DNA from: Collybia mongolica
Taxonomy: Eukaryota > Basidiomycota > Agaricomycetes > Agaricales > Clitocybaceae
Direction of reading: 5' to 3'
DNA length: 64,000 nt
Assembly: GCA_013420905.1 (NCBI GenBank)
Contig: JAAXNY010000009.1
Location: forward strand, 3,410,001-3,474,000
In this document: piece after piece, positions 55,493 through 64,000 of the stretch
How positions within the stretch are numbered: position 1 is the first letter of the stretch
Layout of the letters: the number at the start of each line of letters is the position of its first letter
Made by a program: the position numbers and the translations under genes
Notes under the pieces: generated by a model
Seen by the model: only the letters and a program-made list of their open reading frames with translations
Database searches by the model: none
What the model was told of the DNA's origin: nothing

Positions 55493-57470
55493 CCATGTAA
55501 TTTTACATGGACACATGGACAAGCATGGACAGACAGCTCACAGAGTCCATGTGGCCAGTCTATTACCAATCAGATTACTAATATAATTTTTATTTACTCA
55601 AATTATATATAACTATTTGTTATTAATAGTATAACATAATGACACTGAAAAATTTGCATCCAACTAGGTTCGAATGCGCAGACATGAACATTATGTAATA
55701 TGTTTGGCTTTCATAACCATTGGGCAAGATGGGCATTTCAAGCTGCAGGCTAAATTGGCCTCAAGTACACAGACCTAAATCACATGACTACAAAGCACAT
55801 GCAATGGTCACATTACCATTGCCACATCTTCATTGGTTCTCTTCTAACCACATCAACCAAACCGCCAACACCAACACCAATGCCAATGCACCCACACTGC
55901 CAATGTCAATACACCAAACACCAATCAATGGCAACATAACAATGCATGAGACAATGTGGGGCAAAGGGTAGAAACGGATGTGGAATGAGGGGACAATGAG
56001 GAAAGGGCACCCCAATGGGCAAAGGGGGGTGAGTCCCACACTGCCACTCACCTATGCACTCACCACACAGTGTGTCCCCTCCCACTTCAGGAACCCAAGA
56101 CAAGAAGGACATGGCCACCAATGCCCAGGGTGCCCCAGCGCACCTGGAAGACAACAACAACAACAACAACAACAATGAAGACAGCAGCAGCAAACATGAT
56201 GACAAGGCCTGCAGCCATGACAGCAACAGCAGTAGCAGCAGTGGTACCAACAATGGCACAACAACAATGACAAAGGACAACTAGAACAAGGATAAAGACA
56301 ATCACCACCACCACAAGGATGATGAAGGTGACAACAACTAAGAATGACAGGGACAACAGCAAGAAAAATGGCCAGTGCTGGACCATGCCAGTGCTGCCAC
56401 CACCACTACCCAGGCCGCTGATGACACCATGGGGGCCCATCCTGCACCACCTGGTGCAGAAAGCAATGGCAATGAGGACAACAGGGACAGCAGGGGTGGT
56501 GGGGGAGGCAGGGGCCCCCACTCATATTAGATTAAGTATTTACTATAATATAGTATTTGTTATCATGTTATAAGAAAGACAGTAAGTACACTAATAGTAA
56601 AAGAAAGTAAGTGAGTCCACATGAGTCCATGCAGAGTCCTTGTAGACATGTGCATGCAGTCCATGTGGGGTCCACAAGGACATGTGGCTCAGTGTAAAGT
56701 ACAGTTAGTTGGACTGGTCTGGTTGTTCAGGGTATATAGCTTCTACTGTTGACATTATGTACTTCCCTAAGATCAAAGGTATACTTATTGAATAACAATA
56801 TCTTCTAAGAACTGTATGCAAGTTCCTAAACATAAATTAACTTAAAGTCTAACAAAAGACTTTTAATGTAACTTGACTTGAACTTTGATTGAATAACAGA
56901 AGCTTACTTAAGACTTCTTACTAAACTTAACTTAACTTGATTGAAATAATAGATATCTATATTTAAGACTTCTGGCTTGAAATGACTTGACTTGATGAGA
57001 TACTTAGATGAGGTCTAATCCAACTGTGAACTTTAGACTTTGAGAATGAGTACTTGTGAAGGTTACTTGTTCACACAGCAATATGAATAATAAATGGGTT
57101 GTTTGATTTGCCAGACCAATTAAAAGTTCACTACTGTATATGTGGGGGTGAACCAAAGACTAATTTGCCTTTAACTTGGCTGCCTTCCTTATATACTTTT
57201 TTTCCTGTGCTGAGTCATCAATTCCTAAAAGGTCTACTACACTAATTTGTAATCTATATTTCTATTTAAGGAAGACATATGACTCATTTGATGTCACTAT
57301 GAGTCAGATTGAGTTATTTATTGTGAGGTCTTGCAATACTCACCAATGTACATAGCACAATATTTATAGCCACCAGTAGTTCCTTGAGACCAGTTCCAAT
57401 GTTTTCCACCAGCCTGCATGCATTACACATGTTATGGTGCTGTTCCACAATTCATTGGTGGAGGTCAGCA
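55493..57470. other. Repeat-derived region with CAA microsatellite, no gene supported
   Basis: 55497-55610 is the right copy of the 115-bp repeat. 56152-56175 is a CAACAACAACAAC run inside a low-complexity stretch (56050-56520) that gives long poly-Asn/Thr/Val frames on both strands; these are composition artefacts. The right inverted end ATGTGGCTCAGTGTAAA is at 56683-56699. 56760-57130 is rich in CTTGACTTGA/TTAACTT motifs. Confidence 0.55.
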
Positions 57471-58644
57471 TTATTCAGCATGTACAGTAGATGTGATCTT
57501 GGAAGAAGAGGAGTTTCTGCAATTCATGCCATTTTGCACTGCATAGTGACTTACTGGTGAGCTCTTAAGTCCTTTTGCTGCTAATATAACTGCATCCTTG
57601 TGTGCGCCTTCCTGAATTCCCCTCCAGATGACACAGAGGATGTCACATTCTTTACCCTCAATGACAAGACCCTCCAGCATGCAGATTGCAAACAGTTCTG
57701 GTCAGAGAAGGGTAAGGTCCTTGTTGTCTTTGCTTCCATTGCCATGATCTGCACATTGGGAGAGGGCGTCCAGCTTTCCCATACTGTATCCAAATTTGTG
57801 GTGCAGTGAGAAGTTGAAGTATGACAAGTAGTGCAACCACCAAGCCTGTTGCCAATATAACCTCTGCATGGTGCTGGTGCAGAAGTACTCAAGGTTCTTA
57901 TGGTGGGTCCAGACCTTAAAGTTGTGTTGTGCACCTTCCAGGTAGTAACACCATTCCTCCATCATGCAGATGATTGCAAGCATCTCTTTGTTGTAAATCT
58001 TGTAATTCTGCTTTACTGTGTTCAAGCTTTTGGAGAGGAATGCAACTGGGTGCTACTTGTCATCTTCTACACTGAGTTGTGACAGAACCATGCCTGTTGC
58101 AAAGTTAGAGCTGTCAGCTTCAATGTGGAAAGGTCAGTTGTTATCAGCAAATACAAGGACCAGTTGTGATGTGACCATGTGTTTGATTTTGTCAAACATT
58201 TCTTGTTGTGCTTCCACCCATACCCATGACACATCCTTTCCAGTGAGATCAAAGAGTGGGTGTGTGTGATGCACAAAGTTGCAGATGAAATGCCAGAAGA
58301 AGTTTGTAAAGCCAAGAAACAACTGCACTTACATACTTCTTATTTGTCGGCTTCAGCCAGTCCACAACTCCTACAACCTTGATTGGGTCCATCTTTGCAT
58401 GTTGTTCTGAGATGATGAGGCCAATTGCAAATAGAGCTTGTGTTGCTACAAGCATTCCATGACCAAGGCCAACATGCATCAGTGTTCTTCCTGGATGCAT
58501 GTGTAAATGAGGATGTCATCCAGATACACACATACCATGCCTTCAATGATGAGGTTGTGGAAGACATTGTTCATCATTGTTTAGAAGGTCACCAGGCCAT
58601 TTGTCAAGCCAAAGAACATAACAAGTGGCTCATAGTGTCCTTGG

Positions 58645-60564
58645 TGAAAAGGGGCTCCTGGGCTATAAGCATGCTGATGTTATAAAATGTAACCTCCTAC
58701 ACACACACACACCAAATCTAACAATCAGCACACAAACAGTAGGATCCACCTGATTTGAGTTTGGGTTCAAGTGCATGAAAGCACTAAGCTTTTAATAGTA
58801 CTAGTCAAGGCCTTTTCACTGATCTCTTGACACGTTTGATTCAGACAAAGTCTTTACACAAGTGTTAAGACCTTAGGTATATTTTATAATATCTTTCAAT
58901 TCAATAGACTGAGTACCAAGTGTATGTTCAATTATTAACAATCCCAAACAGATCAATAAGTCCAAGTGACTCCTAAAACCAAAGTGCCAAGTGCACCAAA
59001 GGCCAAGTGCCTAATAATTCCAATGGATAATACAAGTACTAAGTTCCAAGTGAACTGAACTCTTCAATTCTGTGATCTCTTTAGCCAAGTGCTTTGAGAC
59101 AATTCTAATCAAGACAATTGAAGCAATCCAATCCTTAATTTGTGCACTCAATAGTGTTTCAACAAATATGATTTGTATATCCTATAGTAACACAAAGTGG
59201 GGGCAAGATTCCTTACCTCTGTGCTACCTATCTATGATCTATTTATAGTGTACAAACTTAATATTATAAAGAATCATAATTTTATCCAGAACAAGGCCCT
59301 TCTGCACCAAGGGCTTGTGTTTTAATGCTGACTCATCCTCTACAACTTGGCATGCATGCCATACATGTTAATTATGTTGTTACTTGTTACTTGGCCAATA
59401 TCAAGAGAGCTGGCTAAACTCTTATCAACACTCAGCAGTGCGCTTGGTTATTTTAAAACAGCATGGCACTGCCTTTTACTTCTCCTGATTGTTCTGGTTG
59501 TTATTTACAGTGTCCCATCTTTCCAGTAGTTACACCAAGTGCCCCTGATTAGACTCTGGCCTTGGGTTGTGCAAGTTGAATAGAATTAATAATAGTCCAT
59601 TGACAGTGACAAGTACAGTTGATAATGTGTTTAACATTTTCAACTATCTCTGATACAAATCAAGAGGCTTTCAATTGGACAGCTGAAGATGTTGCTGGAC
59701 TCTAGTCAAGGAAGTTGATGGCTTGATAACAAAGTGGATGAAGACCAATGTGATTGAAACAATGGGCCACCAGGCAGGTGGTAGAATCAACATGTTATTG
59801 ACAGCCTAAAGTACAAAGTACTTTGATAGACTCAAATTGAGGTTGAGAGGACAAGTCAAGATTGAAGAGTGCAAGAAAAGAGTGGATGTGAATTGCTGTC
59901 CTAGATCTACATAGCAGAGGCCTTTTATATGTCAAAAACTGTACCTAAGCTGGTCAATTTTACAACAGAGTCTGTATTGCAAAAGTGAGGTGAAATAGGG
60001 GTATATCTAAAAGGGGGTACTGTATGATGGCATTATACTTGATCTACGAGGGTCATCAAATTTTAAATTGAAGTCGGCCAGCCTGATTGGGCAGAGTTGG
60101 GTTCATAATCCAAAATGGAGTCAAATTGACACATGTTGGGTGTGATCAGTTGTCAAAATGTGCCAGTTGCACAATCCAGCAGCAGAGAGGCAAGATGAAA
60201 GGAAAAGAGAGAGAGGAATGGGATGTGATCAGAGGAGTATGAAGTCATGATGAGTGTATAGACAAGTTGAAGACTTGCCAAGATGATATCAAAGTCAAAG
60301 TTGGAGTTGAGGTTGAAGAAGAGGAGACAGTATTGTTGTCAAAGATATCAGTGTACATGTAACATGTGTAGTGCAAGTGCAAGCATGTCACCATACTCAT
60401 AGTCTTCTGTACTAATAGTGTATTAATCATTAGACTAGTTCACTCTGATTAGCCATCTTGGAGCTTGACTCTAATCCTCTATTATCATCTACTTGGTTAT
60501 TAGAAATGATACTAATAGCCTTACTTGTTGACTTTACAAGTGCAAACAATTTCAGGGCCTATCA
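58645..60564 (+). mobile_element. Family A LTR, 1920 bp including a nested second LTR
   Basis: Starts TGAAAAGGGGCTCCTGGGC, ends GGGCCTATCA, and is flanked by TTGG (58641-58644 and 60565-60568). It inserted in the reverse transcriptase of the gypsy fragment. After removal of the 790-bp solo LTR at 59601-60390 and its duplication, about 1126 bp remain, close to the 1216 bp of the intact solo LTR. CpG sites are largely lost. Confidence 0.88.
59601..60390. mobile_element. Solo LTR, family B, 790 bp, nested in a family A LTR
   Basis: Begins TGACAGTGACAAG and ends AAGCATGTCA (TGACA..TGTCA ends), flanked by CCAT at 59597-59600 and 60391-60394. The family A copies show the uninterrupted target (TAATAGACCGTACTCATAG near 52875; TAATAGTCTGTACTCATAG near 55312). 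No coding sequence. Confidence 0.85.
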
Positions 60565-60815
60565 TTGGTTTTTGTGGAATGCAACTTTCCACTCATTGCC
60601 TTCCTTGATGTGGACATTATTGTACCCCCATTGCATGTCCAGCTTTGTGAAGTACTTTGCTCCATGCAGTTGATTGACAAGGTCAGAGATGGGCAGCAGT
60701 GGGTACTTGTTCTTCACTGTCATTGTATTGAGAATATAGTCCAACCTGATGTGAGGTTCTCTTCCAGGAACCTGTCCAACACTGTGCACCTGGTGGGGGT
60801 GGTTTTTCCACCACT

Positions 60816-61135
60816 TAATGGATGAAAAGGGTTTTTCCTAAGTTTAGTGGATGAAATTAAGGGGTGTGAAAATAGGATGAAATTTCATCCCACATATTTC
60901 ATCCTTTGAGAGGGTGAAACTGTACTGTTAAAATATCATCTATCAATAGAATGAATTTCATCCCATAACAGGGGATATATAGGATGATTTTCATCCAGTA
61001 ATAGTGGTGAAATTTCATCTCATGAAGGGTGAGTTCTGGTGGAGGAAAAGAAAACCTTTGTAGGTCATTTCACAATATTGAGTGCATTGGATGAAAGCAG
61101 CATCTCCTAAGTTTAGCCACTAATGAGTGTAGGTG
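60816..61135. repeat. Array of palindromic GGATGAAATTTCATCC motifs
   Basis: GATGAAA or TTTCATC occurs more than ten times. Whole palindromes are GGATGAAATTTCATCC at 60875-60890, and variants such as GAATGAATTTCATCC, GGATGATTTTCATCC and GTGAAATTTCATC follow at irregular spacing. The block is bracketed by TCCTAAGTTTAG at 60836-60847 and 61105-61116, and preceded by the hairpin GGTGGTTTTTCCACC. It may be a MITE or a protein-binding array. Confidence 0.65.
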
Positions 61136-61139
61136 TTTC

Positions 61140-62119
61140 CATGTCTCTATCCCACTGTAAATACGGTCTCGAGTGGTGTGCGTCACCATGCGGCAGGGAA
61201 GTGAAGATATGTTGGAGGTGTGACACATTGCAGAATTTTTTTTTTTTGTGAAGTTTGAAGGATCATCATTTCCAGTCCTGTCAAGGACTAAAGTATGAAG
61301 TGGAAGACAATCCAGGGTGGGGAATTTGTTGTCCTTTGTGTAATATTAATGTCAGCACCTTGATTGCCACAACGTACATGGATGGAATGCAAGCCCAAGG
61401 TGATAAAAGTGCAGTGGCATTCTGCGATTTCGGAAAGCGATGGACGTGGAGCACTAGGGGAAAATGATAAAACATGAAGGCTTCTTAACAGTGGACAATG
61501 GCCAATGCCCTGACTAATGCCACAACTCCAGTGCATGACGGTGGGTGGTTCAAGGCAGAAATGCAACCAGAGATGTTGCACAGAGCCACAAAGTCCATAA
61601 ACGAGACTTGTGCAATCTCCAGACCAGCAAGGTATATGATAAAAGTTTTAAGTGAGTGTTGGGTTGCAAGGAAATGTAGAACTTTAATGTTGAGGCCCAT
61701 TCGTCACTCGCTGGACCACTGAAATAGGTCAAATTTAAATGGGGGTTATCCCAGAGGAAGAAATGAAGCAATTATGCTTTTGTCACCGATGGTATACCTG
61801 ATCTCTTCGAGGTTTATGAAAAAAAAAGTGCTTGTCTGATGTGAGTGAGTTCCACGATGTTACTTCCATGATCCATCCCGATTCAATGGAATCGACGAAT
61901 GAGACCGGATAGATGAGGCCTGTCGACATTGTGAAGGCTTTTAAAGAAGAGGTCGGGGGTGGTGCTAGTGTTAGGAAATTCTATGCTATGGTAGAGTTTG
62001 CGTTCGACCTCGGCGAAGGTGACCCTGGAAAACCCAAGCATAGAAAATAAAGTAGCCTTGTCGTCAATATAATCCATTATGAGCGAGTAGAGTTCCAAAG
62101 CAAACCTGGATTCCGCCAT
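61140..62119 (-). pseudogene. F-box/LRR-like paralogue, heavily decayed
   Basis: The start MAESRFALELYSLIMDYIDD, then KATLFSMLGFSRVTFAEVER and KLYHSIEF, matches the intact gene at 48367-49467. Later pieces in shifting frames are VLHFLATQHSLKTFIIYLAG, RSLHVLSFSPSAPRPSLSEI and, near 61160, YLQWDRDMET (compare YLRWDRDAEA). The middle needs several frameshifts. It is the most diverged of the three copies. Confidence 0.75.
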
Positions 62120-62564
62120 CGTGACTGTCTGAGCGGTGTCGTAAGGCTTGACGTATTTTCGTAAGATTAGCTTCGAGAAGAAGCTTTGACGTACGTGAGG
62201 TTACTCTCAATGGACAGATCTCTGCGCTCTATCGACACCTGGCGGCCATTTGTTGAAGTTGAGGTCGAGCTTAGGGGTGGGAAATTTATTTGATGTCCAA
62301 ATCTATGGCAACGCCAAATAAATAATCGTCCTCCTGACCTCCTCTGAATGAGGGACATGACTCGGGTCAGACCGTAATGCAATCCAACGTCGCGCAACGG
62401 GGTATACCTTTGGATAATAGCGGTGGTTGAATGATACCAGGGTAATCCGCCTTTCTCTCTCAGACTATTGAGTGTACTGACGCGCAGACACAGAACAAAC
62501 CCTGGAATCAGCAATTTCACCCACAATTTCTCACTATTCTGAAGCTTGATTGACCCTTTCCAAA
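62120..62564. other. Divergent spacer before the HAD gene
   Basis: Between the dead F-box copy (minus) and the HAD-type gene (plus). Resembles the upstream region of the intact F-box gene near 49550-49600. A minus-strand frame across it shows no domain. Confidence 0.4.
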
Positions 62565-63188
62565 ATGTCTCCTCCATACCTTTTTATCTGCGATCACGAC
62601 GGTGTTCTTGCTGATGCCAAGTACCCCATATACCCACATATGAGGGCCATTCTCCTCGAATTTAAACAGAGAAACCCACACGTCACTTTCGCCGTAGCGT
62701 CCGCGAACCCATGTTCTGCGGAATATCTTGCCCGTTTGGGGCTTGACGACATCTTCGACACGATATGGAGTCACCGGTGCAAGTATTCCGGATTCAAGAC
62801 GTCCGTTGTCACATGCACACGGAGCGTTCCTCGATCACGCCCCAAACTCTGTCTATGGCCATCAAAACGCCTGAAGGTGGACGTGACGGTGTGGCCGCTG
62901 GATTCTGCCGAAGAAGATATCTGGGCATGTGCTGCCCGTGGGGAGGAGCTTCGGAACGTCAAGGAAATCATGATACCCTATCTCCTGCGGCATTATGCTC
63001 ATATCCCCGCCGAAAACATCGTGTTTTTTGATGATTTGGTAGAGAACACGCAAAGTGTGGAGAGGATGCTGGGTGTAGCAGGAATCCTGGTGGATGCAAA
63101 GTTTGGATTAGACCTTGATAAATTAGATGAGGGCCTCCAGCGAATAGCAGAGGCGGCCGCCGCCGTCGCCGCCGGAAAATGGAGCTAG
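62565..63188 (+). CDS. HAD-superfamily phosphatase-like protein (MDP-1-like)
   Basis: ATG 62565 gives MSPPYLFICDHDGVLADAKY; DHDGVL is the HAD motif I (nucleophile Asp and general acid Asp). Motif II is in VTFAVASANPCSAEYLARLG. Motif IV is NIVFFDDLVENTQSVERMLG, with paired Asp for Mg. The later VAGILVDAKFGLDLDKLDEG completes the fold. This matches small magnesium-dependent phosphatases of the MDP-1/acid phosphatase type (about 170-200 residues). The stretch between motifs II and IV (KYSGFKTSVVTCTRSVPRSR) is longer and less conserved than expected. It may contain an unspliced intron starting at GTGCAAGT near 62777. Ends in an Ala-rich tail at TAG 63188. The substrate is unknown. Confidence 0.75.
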   Translation: MSPPYLFICDHDGVLADAKYPIYPHMRAILLEFKQRNPHVTFAVASANPCSAEYLARLGLDDIFDTIWSHRCKYSGFKTSVVTCTRSVPRSRPKLCLWPSKRLKVDVTVWPLDSAEEDIWACAARGEELRNVKEIMIPYLLRHYAHIPAENIVFFDDLVENTQSVERMLGVAGILVDAKFGLDLDKLDEGLQRIAEAAAAVAAGKWS

Positions 63189-63857
63189 GAGGCTCTCTGG
63201 ATAATCTTCGACACGACAAAAGGGTTGAGATTAGGTTGGCGTTTCGACCTGGGTGGTACTTTAATATCAACATTTACCATCTCATTTGCACCCTAGATGG
63301 CCCACCACATATCAACAACGCAAAGGAAATATCTGCGGTGGATAAGTCTTCCTATGGCCTTCGTCCAGCACCGATGCGTCGCTACCTCGCCAGAGTAGAA
63401 GTTAGTGTTCGATTCATACCTAGGGTTAGTTATCTCACGCAACGACGAACTATGCAATAACAAGATATTCGACTTGATAGAGTACATCTCCCAGTACATA
63501 CTTTAGGATTCAACATTCCTAGTTATAGACGTTAAGATTATTTTAGTAGTAGTTGTAAGTCCTGATAACGTCTCGTTGTAAACGTCCTGCCACTCTACCT
63601 TTCTTTGACACTGGCCCCATGACAATTCAAATCTGTATCCAACAACAATTCGTGGTGTTAAGGTTATGATTGGGTTGCGAAGTCCGAAAGTAATGGATTT
63701 TTATATTTACTGACAGTACACTGCCTCAATTTCGCCCGTGACCATCCATTTATAACGTGACATATCTGTTATTTTTCGAACAACCTATTTCGTTTCACGG
63801 TCGCTTCTCCAGCTCGAAAGCTAACCTCTTCTTTGGCCCGGGGACGACGTCGTGCCA
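63189..63857. other. Intergenic, promoter of the gene at the right edge
   Basis: No gene seen; short frames only. Confidence 0.5.
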
Positions 63858-64000
63858 ATGATAGGGAATAGTCTTCTCGAGTACGTCTTTATCAGAATAT
63901 GCATCGCAGGCCTTCGCCTCGTCGCTCCAGCAAGCATCCTCTACCTTGGAATAAGTGCACTAGGAGGGACGTTCCTCATCTCGAAATGGCTGGGCCTCGT
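63858..64000 (+). CDS. N-terminus of a membrane-anchored protein, cut by the window edge (P450-like anchor?)
   Basis: The ATG at 63858 opens 47 codons without stop to the edge: MIGNSLLEYVFIRICIAGLR, then LVAPASILYLGISALGGTFL and ISKWLGL. The hydrophobic segment with a short polar start and a Pro looks like a signal anchor, as in basidiomycete cytochrome P450s. There is not enough sequence to be sure of the family. Confidence 0.45.
   Translation, partial: MIGNSLLEYVFIRICIAGLRLVAPASILYLGISALGGTFLISKWLGL

Larger units (their letters stand above)
57471..60815 (-). pseudogene. Ty3/gypsy retrotransposon pol fragment, split by an LTR insertion
   Basis: Minus-strand pol remnants in several frames. 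At 60789-60569 the reverse transcriptase start is seen (TVKNKYPLLPISDL, GAKYFTKLDMQWGYNNVHIK, NEWKVAFH). At 58640-58320 it continues (GHYEPLVMFFGLTN, YLDDI region, then the connection LFLGFTNFF). At 58025-57700 the RNase H domain reads YNKEMLAIICMMEEWCYYLE and DALSQCADHG, and a spacer follows to 57471. The reading AFH is cut from GHYEP by the element at 58645-60564. Frameshifts are many. The pattern is that of a fungal chromovirus-like gypsy element; gag and integrase are not seen. Confidence 0.85.

Noticed and set aside
55640..55740. Possible tRNA-like sequence (GGTTCGAATGC with a CAATGGTTATG string)
   Set aside because: The A-box-like and B-box-like parts lie on opposite strands and no cloverleaf can be folded.
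56050..56573. Frames rich in Asn, Thr, Val or Cys around the CAA run
   Set aside because: Microsatellite composition gives open frames in all phases; no domain and no splice pattern.
62167..62577. 136-codon minus-strand frame upstream of the HAD gene
   Set aside because: No domain, overlaps the likely promoters, and resembles non-coding flank of the F-box copies.

Overview
This is nuclear DNA from a filamentous basidiomycete (Agaricomycete type). The genes carry many 45-60 nt introns with GT..AG borders. The content is also typical: a KDZ transposase with a CxC2 cysteine cluster, an F-box/LRR family, a WSC-domain secreted protein, DUF3433 and DUF2235 genes and a polyQ/basic regulator, with many mobile elements between them. 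Nothing looks bacterial, and I found no tRNA or rRNA gene and no CRISPR array. All exon models were read by eye, so splice sites are approximate.

Layout. 1-3.5 kb: KDZ transposase on the minus strand, running off the left edge. 4.5-7.2 kb: a small viroplasmin/RNase H1-N-like gene and a lysine-rich, low-complexity gene. 7.5-10.05 kb: a DUF3433-type membrane protein gene broken by a 929-bp hAT element. 10.25-14.13 kb: a nearly intact hAT transposon with an 8-bp target duplication. 15.1-21.5 kb: two poly(A)-tailed retroposon copies flank a CpG-poor, many-intron gene of unknown function whose product has a GNHR motif. 23.9-25.2 kb: polyQ basic regulator. 27.3-31.9 kb: tandem pair of DUF2235 hydrolases. 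34.7-36.1 kb: WSC protein. 36.7-47.7 kb: a gene-rich core with a cis-prenyltransferase, a SWIM/RING protein, an ABC transporter with altered ATPase motifs, and COG6. 48.4-51.0 kb: one intact and one dead F-box paralogue. 51.2-60.8 kb: nested transposable elements (hAT MITEs, solo LTRs and a broken Ty3/gypsy pol). 61.1-62.1 kb: a third, decayed F-box paralogue. 62.6-63.2 kb: HAD-type phosphatase. 63.86 kb to the edge: start of a membrane-anchored protein.

The core genes serve housekeeping functions: dolichol synthesis (RER2-like), Golgi tethering (COG6) and probable ubiquitin ligation (SWIM/RING). Most of the rest records transposition. Target-site duplications can be read for seven insertions, and these give a relative order of insertion. 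CpG content falls with apparent age, consistent with methylation-driven or RIP-like decay. The most unusual item is the CpG-depleted but still open GNHR gene at 16.9-20.2 kb.
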